From positions 574,286,868 through 574,350,867 of the forward strand of contig CM046878.1 of assembly GCA_025667525.1 (NCBI GenBank): a stretch of 64,000 nt of DNA, written 5' to 3'. The notes beneath the pieces were generated by a model that was given only the letters and a program-made list of their open reading frames with translations, had not been told where the DNA came from and made no database searches. Numbering within the stretch: position 1 is the first letter of the stretch; each line of letters starts with the position of its first letter. A program made the translations under genes and the position numbers. Below are positions 33,771-43,600 of this stretch, piece by piece. The stretch comes from Glebionis coronaria. Its lineage: Eukaryota > Streptophyta > Magnoliopsida > Asterales > Asteraceae.

Positions 33771-34199
33771 TTACATTACCAAATCTAGGATTAAAACTAT
33801 TGTTAAAAACAAAACACAAGCTGAAATAACTAACATTAGCCTATCATAAATCACAAATTTGGCCTTCACATTCTTCAAGTCCACTGTTATGCCTTTAAGC
33901 ATTTCAATGTGACTGTCATGGGGTAACACTCTCTCTGATCCATTGCTTGTACCACCCGAGTTGACCATCCTCCTCAAGCTTTTATTCTCTTCGTGCAATC
34001 CATACAGCAATGCTCTGTAATATGGAGACAATTCAAGGTCTAGAAAACCATAAACACCACATTTTATTGTCTTGTCTCTGATTGGACAAAACCTAAACCT
34101 TCTTCCTGGATTTTCTGGAGTCCAAGCTGTTTGAACAGGAATTGGGTGGGGGGTCACCATCAAAATGTGTTTTGTTTGTGACATCTTGATTCCTGCCAT
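33771..34199 (-). CDS. GRF-type zinc-finger-like protein with a C-terminal membrane segment (142 aa), MULE cargo
   Basis: The core TAWTPENPGRRFRFCPI (residues about 24-40) followed by KCGVYGFLD resembles the GRF zinc finger found in many small plant proteins (GR-F-C ... C-F). The first CxCG of the usual finger is missing (MVTPHPIPV occupies that place), so zinc binding is doubtful. A hydrophilic helical middle follows. Residues about 120-141 (LVISACVLFLTIVLILDLV) are a strong membrane segment. The ORF starts about 450 bases from the right MULE TIR and is read inward, so the TIR promoter could drive it. The frame is intact. It could be a host gene fragment carried along, or an accessory MULE gene. 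Confidence 0.55.
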   Translation of the reverse strand: MAGIKMSQTKHILMVTPHPIPVQTAWTPENPGRRFRFCPIRDKTIKCGVYGFLDLELSPYYRALLYGLHEENKSLRRMVNSGGTSNGSERVLPHDSHIEMLKGITVDLKNVKAKFVIYDRLMLVISACVLFLTIVLILDLVM

Positions 34200-34646
34200 A
34201 TCTCCTAATCAGTGATGAAGACGAAGATAACATAGTGGATTCAATGGTTACTTTTAATTACAAATTTTGGGGATTAGGGTTTATATGGAATTAAGAAAGG
34301 GGTATTTGGGGATTAGGGTTTAAATAGAATTGACAATGGGGTATTTGGGGATTAGGGTTCTTGAGGTTTCTGAGAAAACAAAGGATGAGAGAGAGAGATG
34401 GAGGGTATGTATTTTGATTGTGTGTGAAAAAAATATGGATATTTGGATAGGGTGTGGGAAAAAATGGATATTTGGTCCAAGTGATGTGGCTGCCAAGTCA
34501 GCAAAAGTCAAACTTTTTGGTTTGACCATGCCGCGTCAGCTTTAACCTGTGATAGCAAGTTTCGGTGTGAATAATGGACTTAAAATAGTACAATGTGTAT
34601 AATAGATAATCTGGGAAAGTACGTTGTGTATTTCTGACATTTACCC
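34200..34646 (-). promoter_or_regulatory. Right MULE TIR and leader
   Basis: The last about 90 bases are the inverted copy of the left TIR. Before it are two near-identical GGGGTATTTGGGGATTAGGG tracts (about 34298 and 34338), a local duplication. Confidence 0.6.
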
Positions 34647-34656
34647 TTAAAGATTT

Positions 34657-35808
34657 GTTATTGTTTCTTACTCTTTTAAAAACATTTTTTTTTTGTGAAA
34701 GATATGATGAACATGAAATGGAACATGCATTCACATTGATATTGATATGAATTATTGTCGCTGTTTGACTTTTTTTATCTTTGTTTTCCAACTTTAATAT
34801 TAAATATTTTTTATTGTGTTATATAATAATTAATGAAAAATATATGCAATGATTGGTTTTTAAATATAACTCTATGGTTATAACTTTTATCAAGTATTAT
34901 ATAATACAATCAAGTATATTTAACGTCAAAGTTGAAAAACAAAGACCGAAAAAATCAAACAGTGACAATAATTTTGGGATGGAGATACTAAGTATTAGTG
35001 GTTAAGTGGTTCGATTATTGGGTCCATAATAAAAAGTTTTAAAAATTTTAGAAGTAACCAAATAAGGCAACCTTAAAGCAACTCTATCAACCAATCAATA
35101 GGTAATAAAGATAATCAAAACACAAAACAAACACACCAAACTTTTAGCGTGGAAAACCCCAAAGTTGGTAAAAACCACGGGACAACAAGTGCCGCTTAAA
35201 TCACTATGAACCAAGAGATACAAGTCTTCTCTAGTTTACACTAGAGGCATGCCTGAGCAAGGTTTTTGACATGTTTAACATTTTTAGAAGGTTATCTTAG
35301 GTGCATAGTTATTTGTAGTGATTGAAGTACCCATAAAATTACATTCAGAAATGCTACATTAAGTTTAGCTAAATGGAGCAATAATGCAATCAGAAATGCA
35401 AATTGCACAAACCTATTGCATTTCTTAAATTTGACGATCGACTTTTCTAGGGGAAAGAAAGGTTTATTTTGATTACATGTCTTCTTCTGAAGTAAGGTAT
35501 CACTGCATCAGCATGTAAGATGTTCAATTTTATGTTACATAGTTACTTTTGCGTGATCTTATAACGAGCTTACAAGGTAACGGTATCATATTCAAAAGCC
35601 GGCTAGCCGGCTAATGCTATATCCTATAATCCTATTAATCCAAGAATCCGATGTAGCATCGACTTAACCACTGCATGTGCAGTCATGTCTATGGAACATA
35701 CTAAGTTACTAACATCAATTCTATAGTTCAACCTCTTGTATAACAAAAATATGTCTACATTCTGTGTAACTTTTTCACTAAAACAACACCATCAATAAAT
35801 TATCCACA
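34657..35808. other. Intergenic region with an LTR-like fragment
   Basis: AT-rich. At about 35060-35250 the words 'GTGGAAAACCCCAAAGTTGG' and 'AAAACCACGGGACAACAAG' resemble a repeat common in plant genomes, possibly an LTR fragment. No boundaries could be found. No gene is seen. Confidence 0.25.
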
Positions 35809-37183
35809 TTATTCACTACAACTTAAACAGTGGTTAACAATGATTTCCACCCCAAGTGAAGCATGTGGTGAGCTTAAGAGCATTCCCAAAATCTGCAACT
35901 CAGCATCCTTATCAACCTTGTTATATAGTAATATCTTCACCTTCTTCAGCACACAACACTTTGCCAACACAAGCTTCACAAATTCCAACTCACATTTCCT
36001 ATTGGTCAAATTTCTAATCTCTAATTCATTCAGATGCTCCAATGAAATACCTGATAGATCTTCGATAGTAACGGAGTCTCTCTCACTATTTTCTAGTGAT
36101 ATATAGTTTATCATCTACAAGAGGCATTTGTATATTTTTTATCAGTAAATATTGGCATATGAACCGAAATGAATAAGATACGAGATAGATTTATTTTACC
36201 CGAATATGTAGCTTCTCCAAGTTAGGGGAGTTTCTTATCATCAAAGCAAGAAAAGGGAAATTACCATATTTGTCATAGAAACTAGCATGTTTAACACACA
36301 AGTATTTGAGGTGAATTAATGCTGGTGGCAGCACACTTGGACTTTCGTCTTGAGCAAAATTCTTGAAAGCCAAAACAAAAAAAAAGATAAAAACTAAGCA
36401 AACTTCTTCTCAAGTTGAATCGATTATCAACTATATACAAAATATTACCTTAATGACCCAAAGTGAAATGGTTAGATTTTCAATCATTCGCAAACAGTCG
36501 AATAAGTTAATAATGGTATAAGTCTCAATACCTTGGAGATGTCCGTTACCAATATTCTGCACAGATATATGATCAACCGATAAGTTATGAAAGCCATGAG
36601 GATTTAAGTTCTATTTAAGTAAAACTCACCAAAGTCAAGCTCGTAATTAATGGGGAATTGGATAGGAGAAGCAAAAGCATTCTTTTAGAGGTTTGCACAT
36701 CTTTCATGTATAAGCTTGTAAGGTTACCGAATCCATTAAATGCTGATTGATAATTAAGAGAACACCTATTGAGATACAGGTCCGTCAACTGATTCAATGG
36801 TGATAGAGATATAGGAAATGTACACCCACCTAATATAAGTCGACATTTCTTGATAGTATTGGGCATCTGGAAAAGAGATACTATACGGTCAATTTCATAA
36901 CATGGATCACCTGAATATGTGGAAAGGGTGAACTCATCTATAGGACCCTCGTGCTGTAACATAATTTGGTATATGGCATAGTAAAGCTTTTGCCTTTTGG
37001 AGTGTTGGCCTTATTGGGTGATACTTGAAATGTATCTTCGTGAATCACAAGTTTAGGGATTTTTGTCCAGTGGTATCTCCATTCCTTGGATAGAATACTT
37101 GTATGTGCTGCCTCTTGAATCGGTACAAGACATAGTATGTTTTCTATCATGAATGGAGGCAGGTTGCTTAATCTATCATCCAT
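35809..37183 (-). CDS. F-box/LRR/FBD protein gene, four exons, with a probable frameshift
   Basis: Exons on the minus strand: 37183-36630, 36556-36449, 36361-36200 and 36114-35809. All three introns have GT...AG ends (TTG|GTGAG...GTGCAG; AAG|GTAAT...TTCAAG; CGG|GTAAA...TTGTAG) and join in phase 0. Residues 1-45 are an F-box (DRLSNLPPFMIENILCLVP), which links to SKP1 in an SCF ubiquitin ligase. Leucine-rich segments follow (ITSLTL, LTDLYLNRCSL), and the last exon is an FBD-like domain (LVLAKCCVLKKVKILL). It is like Arabidopsis At1g13570-type F-box proteins. Odd: exon 1 changes frame at about 36980-37000 (near KGKSFTMPY against the expected YAIYQIMLQHEGP), so the gene is either broken or has a sequencing error. 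Confidence 0.75.
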
Positions 37184-38329
37184 CTTAGGGTATTCTTGTG
37201 GATCGATACTATATATTAATTATGTTTTATTTAAATATAGTTAATTAATTAAATAGGTCTAAACGTTTGTGTGCAATCCCATAGTCTCGAGTTCGATCCT
37301 AACACACGACTATTTAAATACGTCCATAAACTAACAAATAGTTCTGCATAATCAGTAAACGACTCACAAAATAAGTTTAATACAACAATACATGTGAAAG
37401 GTTTACTTGGTCCAGGGTTGTTTCTTATTTTGATATATATTGAACTATAAGTTGATTAGAACATTTATTTTCTTTGAGAGGTGTTTGGATATGCGTATAG
37501 AAAGCAAAAATCCGAAACATTTTCTAATGTTTCAGCTGTCTACTTTGGTTGTTATGCGTCAAATAAACATTTAGAATTTAACGAAACATTTACATTGTCA
37601 AAATTATCACTACTTTAAGCAGCAACGAATCACTATGAGTACAACTGTGCAAGTTCCATTCTTAAAACATTGCTTCCTTCATTTCTACATCAAACATCCA
37701 TATTCATAGACATACCTTGATGCTATTATATTCCTTAAATTTACATCCTTTGATGAAGACTGATCGGAATTGTACAAAGAATATACGTTAAGATCAGCTA
37801 AAAAGGTTTTCATAATCAGCTGAGATGCTCGGATACAGGCTAGTTTCCTTAACATCAAACTTAACCATAATTTCCCTAGAATCAAATATATTGATCAACC
37901 CCACATCCAAAATTATGGAACACGGAATGCCACTACACATCGTAACTGTTAAACTATACTGCAAAAAAAAATTTGACAAGCCATCAGCTCACATTAAAAC
38001 AATTTTTGGAAGTTCCTAACTACTTAGGAAACACTTTAAAATTCAGTTAATTGGTCGATATATTAATGAGAATATAATTATGTCATATATCATAAACCCC
38101 TTATGTTTTCACCTGTACATCTCTGGTCACCAAATGACCATAATAATAACAGCTTTCAAAGTGTGTTGCTACTCAATGGCCATATCCATATAATACTTAA
38201 CATATGTCACTCTAGTTCAAAAAACAACATTATATAAGAGAACATTGAATAAATTTTGTAAATCACGTTCGTAGTTTATAACTTTAAGCTTTAAGAAAAC
38301 ATGTAGACATATAGATTTCCCATTACACC
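37184..38329. other. Intergenic, no gene recognised
   Basis: AT-rich. Minus-strand open frames at 37685-37979 have no family I recognise and overlap one another in different frames. I take them as chance or as relics. Confidence 0.35.
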
Positions 38330-38532
38330 AAATAAAGGACCTTTTCCGTGATTAGGGCTACTTTGTCTTCCATTATAATCTTTGGTATTACACAATTAGT
38401 GCTACTTTACACTTTACATAAAATAAAGGACCACTTACAAGTTGGTGCTACTTTCTTTTCTTTCAAGTCAACCTTGTGTAACTTAATCAGCCCAAATAAT
38501 GGAGTTGATTGAGGACCCAATATTACCAATAC
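38330..38532 (+). pseudogene. Truncated second copy of the kinase gene's promoter and first codons
   Basis: The stretch repeats the promoter words AATAAAGGACC and GCTACTTT that precede the real gene (39565 on), then ATG 38499 with 'MELIEDPILPI', which matches the start of the intact gene at 39708 (MIDDPILPM). Similarity stops after about 11 codons, at about 38532. It is the stub of a tandem duplicate. Confidence 0.65.
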
Positions 38533-39392
38533 GTTTTTATTGATGATGCAGATTTCTGGACCTTTCTTGGTTTTCTGTGAAGTACACTAATCCCTAAGAA
38601 AGATAGGTACGGTCCCTCGTTTGGATCTGATAAAGAGGTATTTGAAAACTAATGCGAAACTAATAACAACACGATACAAAAACATAAATCATTCGACGGC
38701 CTTCAAGTAAACTATATTGCTCGATAATTGTTGGTGAGTTATAGCTTCTTGCTTATATTTCTCATCATTTCTTCCCCTAATGTCCTTTAAGGCGATTGAA
38801 ATACACTTATCTGATTTCGCGGTCACTAGCAAAGCATGCGGGTATTAGGTCGCTGGTGGAGAGGCAGCGATTTTACCCTCGTTAGCTCCTCGATCAGTTT
38901 GGTAGCCAGCTAGATTTCCTTTTCTTATTTGGTTTGTAATCGCTTAATGATAGCATCTTGTACCTCGTTTTGTTCGTTAGCCATAGTGTTTGTGTAAAAA
39001 TGAATGAGAATTGGGAAAGTTTAATAAGAATTCGTATGAGAAAATGAAAGGATGATAAAGAGGTATTTATAGAAAAATAATAGCAGTCGGATTAACAATT
39101 CAAAATTACAATTAGGAAATTTAAAACTACACAACAAACTTTAAAAGTACAACACTTCAATTATCAAAGTTACGATCGTCCTAATTAAATTTTTCATGTA
39201 GCAAGCCAAATTTAGCACCCATTTGTTGTTCTATTTTTGGTGCCTTGCTAAACAAAGCATTATGCATATCGTAATCTTTTGTAGATTTTTGTTTTAAGAC
39301 GTGTTGATCAAAACACGATTCTCTTGCGAGGTGGCAAGCCTTCCATGTCGGAAACGGCGAAGTGCTCCGTATCATACCTATCTCTCATGGTA
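38533..39392 (-). other. Unassigned insertion between the truncated and intact kinase genes
   Basis: No known domain. Minus-strand frames contain a short MANEQNEVQDAIIKR start near 38980 and a 64-residue ORF at 39375-39181 (MIRSTSPFPTWKACH). They may belong to an unknown transposon that broke the tandem copy, but no termini were found. Confidence 0.25.
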
Positions 39393-39692
39393 CTTTATTT
39401 TGTTTAATGCAGTTTCAAAAAATTTCATTGCTCTGAGAATAATCTGAAAAAAACTTAAAAAGAAAATATAGAAAATGAAAATAACACTTGAATATGAGAT
39501 ACTAGTAGTAATTTATTTGATACACATTGTGGCCTTTTGGTATTTTGAAGTGTGCCCTGTATACAAAACCACACAATAAAGGACCACTTGCTACTTTGCT
39601 AGTTCTACTTTTGTCTTTGATTATCCTCTTCCATCACATTCATTCATTTCCATATTTTCAGTCTTCCTTCTATTTTTCAACTCAACCCTAAT
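39393..39692 (+). promoter_or_regulatory. Promoter region of the kinase-PP2 gene
   Basis: AT-rich. AATAAAGGACC at about 39567 is shared with the truncated upstream copy (38330, 38421), so this part was duplicated. No canonical TATA box is certain. Confidence 0.35.
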
Positions 39693-40658
39693 ATGACTTA
39701 CCGAATGATTGATGACCCAATACTACCAATGTCAGAGTTAAGATTAGCCACCAACAACTTCTCTCAAGAGAATCTCATGAAACAAACCCCTTGTGTTGTA
39801 CTTTACAAAGGACAACTCACTCATCAATCTGGACAGTCTATCCCTATTGTTGTACGGAAATATACTAACCTAGATGTTTCGTTCAACGAGGCGACGATCT
39901 CAGTCTTTCACATGCATAAAAATATCGCAACTATGTTTAAGCTTGCTTTGGAGGAGCTGGCTGATGACGATCATGATTTCGAAGTATTACATCATGATAC
40001 AAAAATGAAAGTAATCAGGAAGGGATACCATATATTCAAGTATGAGGTGAATGAAAGTCTGGATAAACATCTAAGTGGTTCAACCCTCACTTGGATGCAA
40101 AGATTGAATATATGTGTTGATATGGCGCGTGCAGTGCGTTACATGCATTATCATGATGATGATCACGGCATCATACATGGTAATATCAAGAGCTCCAAGA
40201 TTTGGTTAGATCACAACTGGGAACCCACCATACATGGTTTTAGATGTGACATGATGGTTAAAAAACGTGGTGTTCACCATCCCAGTAACTACGTTGGCGC
40301 ATTACAATATACAGATCCAGCATATGAAAACACCAAAAGTTTATCGCATAAATCAGACGTCTACTCCTTCGGGGTTGTTTTGTTTGAAGTCTTGCTTGGG
40401 AGGGTAGCTTCTGTTCCAATTTCAGACGAAGATAATTGGAGTTTTGCACGATTTGCCCGTTCGCACTTTGAACAGAAAACACTCAGTGATGTAATCGATC
40501 CCGCTTTACGAAAGCAAATGGATTTTCATTCGTTACAAAACTTCTCAGAAACAGCATATTATTGCTTGGAGGAGTCGCAATCTCAACGTCCAGATATGAT
40601 TCAGGTTGTCAAAAAACTGAAGAGAGCGTTAAATTTTCAACAAAAATATGAAAGCCCG
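39693..40658 (+). other. Kinase domain 1 (pseudokinase) exon
   Basis: 322 codons. It has no Gly-rich loop (MKQTPCVVLYKGQL), the catalytic loop reads HGNIKSSKIWLD where active kinases have HRD..N, and the DFG motif is HGF. SDVYSFGVVLFEVLLGR of the C-lobe is well kept. Expected to be inactive, with a scaffold or allosteric role. Confidence 0.8.
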
Positions 40659-43600
40659 GTAAGACCATCATTAATACCTTGGATTTTTTAATCGTTCACT
40701 TGTGTCGTAACTAAATAATGACTTATAAGCTAATTAAGTTCATTGTGGTTATTGTGATTAAAGGAACATTCAACAACATCAGCGGTAGAAGCTCAACTAT
40801 CCGACCAATTGAAGGTAATTTATTTCATTTTGAGTTAATTAATTTTGTGGTAAATAATAGTTACTGGCTTACTGCATAGAATAATGCTACTGGGATTCTG
40901 GGAAGAATTTCAATCAAAATTTTTTTGTTCATTTTCATAATATTCAATGTTTTGAAACTCGGTTCGATCCGACTGATTCAACTGATTGAACAGATTTCGG
41001 TAAAAAAATGGTCATATCAAACCGAGTTTTATACTTTTAAAACTCGATTAGACCCGACAGGTTTAATGTGACCCGGTCAACCAGGTTTTAACTCCTCGCG
41101 GAATATTTTTTGTTTTTTATAAATAATAGTATAATATATGTTAATTGCAATATTTGCAATCTAATGTTACTTTTACTATTTTTGTTAATAATTGAGTTTA
41201 GCCTGAAATGAATATTTTTGTACCTGCTGCAAAAGCACTATCGTAAACAATACTTATCGTTCAACTTTACTACTTGCAAACTAATGTTTTCGTACACACC
41301 GCTACACGCAGGCTTAAAATCTTTCATTAATATCTAAAAAGTAAGTTTCTTATAAGGAAACAATAAAATAACTATGTTACTCACTTATATTGTACCTTAG
41401 AGAAAAAAAAGTTTCTTTTCATAATGAAAAAACACTTTGAATTACGTTGTCGAAACGATTTAAATATGTTAAGAACATAACCAAACATGAGACCGTGACT
41501 AGGAACTCGTCATTATATAAATAAGACGATGCGAGACTGTGAACTAGAAAACCGTTTTTTAAACAACGAAAATTGATTTTTAAACACTTTTGGTATCGGT
41601 GAAAATAATACTCCTTCATTCTTAAAATTATTGTTCACCGAAAAAATAGACAATTTGTATAAAGACATCATAATTACATTTTTTTTTACATTTTGTATAA
41701 TGACAGTTTTACATTTAATTAAATAATTTATAATTCTTACAAAGTTTGAAATATTAACCTCAATTGAAAGTAATATAGTAAAATTCAAATAAAATATTTT
41801 TTTTATTTTTCAAATGAACAATTAATTTAATTTAGCTGAATATGACTATGCATGTAGATGTAGTTTAAAGAAGGTGAGCCTTGTAAGATTCGACTAACAT
41901 GTAATGATGTAAGATTTTAGATGCTTTATTTGAACTTTTTTGATAATATAAAAATATCTATCAACTATTTCGGGTATGTTGCACTAAAATTCTTTTTGTC
42001 ACTTTCATCATTATGTATTACAACAATTCCTCATCCAAAGATACCCCAGAAACACAGACATATACCATGTTTAGTTGCATATTCATTCTTACTCGCATCG
42101 GTAGAAGGTAACCCTTTCCTTTCGCTTTAACACAAAATGTTTCAGGGAAAAAACTTGGACCACTTGAAAATTTCATTAAGTGATATAAGATTGGCCACTG
42201 ACAATTTTTCCGACACACACCGCATTGGGAAGGGCGGATACGGTACAGTTTATAAAGCAGAACTCCACCATTTTGATGGAAGCCATTCATCAACGACTGA
42301 AGGGATGGTTGAAGAGTTTCCTAAAAGAAAAAGCATGGTAGCCATTAAACGCATCTTAGACAGAGTAGATAAGCAAGGTGAACAAGGGTTCCTTAGAGAA
42401 ATTGAAATGCTTAGTAATTGTAAGCATCAAAATGTAGTCTCGCTTTTAGGATTTTGTGATGAAGGTGATGAGATGATACTGGTTTACGAGTATATTTCTC
42501 ATGGAAGCCTTGATGATTATCTGGGAAATCATGATAATCTATTTAATTTAACTTGGGCTCAACGCATGCAAATATGCCTTGATATTGCACATGGATTAAA
42601 TTACCTACACACAAGTACAGAGGACAAACCAACAATAATACACCGGGATATAAAAAGTGCAAACGTTTTGTTGGACGGTAATTGGGTGGCAAAGATTGGT
42701 GATTTTGGCCTCTCCAAGTTAAACAATACAAGTCAACAAAGTCGCACCCTCGTTACCTCAACTATTGCTGGGACTGAAGTGTACTTGGATCCTGAATATG
42801 CATGTACAGGCAAGTTAAGTAAGAAATCAGATATTTACTCTTTTGGAGTAATACTGTTTGAAATCATGTGTGGTAGGTTGGCCTATGACAATACCTACTA
42901 TGTCAACAACGAGAAGGGGCTTCCCTCTGTAGCACGTCGACACTTCAATGATGGAACATTAAAAAAGTTGGTAGACCCCAGGATAATGGAAGCTGATGAA
43001 AGCATGCTTATGCTACACGGAGGGCTGAATCAGATATCTTTGGATACGTTTCTGAAAATTGCATATCAATGTCTGGAAGAAGCTCAAGTAATGCGTCCAA
43101 CTATGGAAGTCGTCATCAAAGAACTTGAGAATGCAATTCACTTTCAAGTAAGTAAAGATGCATTTTGTGTGTAACTAATATATATGATCAACCACTATTT
43201 GTTAGTAGTTAAAACAAATAGATAATTGGGTTATAAAAGATCAACCTAAATATATCAGCTTTTTTCGTTTTCCTTTTCTGTTTAATTAATATTCTGAATT
43301 GCCAAGTCGATTGTGGTAATTTGCAGAAGAACAACAAAGACGGTCTCCATATTTCACTAGAAGACATTCAAGTGGCCACACAAAACTTCAGTGATTCCAA
43401 GTGCATCGACGAAGGAAGATACTGGAAGCAGTACGAAGGACAGATTCCAGCTTCTAATGCTAATGAACACACCATTGTGGTTATAAAGCGGTTTGATAAC
43501 ATGTCTGATGAAGGACGTAAGCGATTTTTGACGGAGATTAAAGTTCTTCTTGAGTTTAAGCACAAAAACGTTGTTGCTCTAGTAGGCTACTGTACAGAAA

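Larger units (their letters stand above)
5799..34646 (+). mobile_element. Mutator-like element (MULE), 28.8 kb with nested insertions
   Basis: The left terminus starts GGGTAAATGTC, then AATACACAACGTACTTTCCC at 5813. The right terminus read on the minus strand from 34646 starts the same, and similarity continues about 90 bases on each side through TTTTAAGTCCATTATTCACA. A 10-bp target-site duplication, TTAAAGATTT, flanks it at 5789-5798 and 34647-34656. Long TIRs and 9-11-bp duplications are MULE hallmarks. Inside are the decayed MuDR-type transposase, a minus-strand two-exon gene and a GRF-like ORF near the right TIR. With the LTR element at 8274-25164 and the CACTA at 28496-33719 taken out, the MULE itself is about 6.7 kb. 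Confidence 0.9.

Noticed and set aside
37260..37320. Possible tRNA or SINE (GAGTTCGATCC word)
   Set aside because: A B box-like word alone; no A box and no cloverleaf could be drawn.
37685..37979. Minus-strand ORFs that I first suspected to be a PCNA-like or malectin-like fragment
   Set aside because: Residue by residue the key motifs of those families are absent, and the frames overlap inconsistently.
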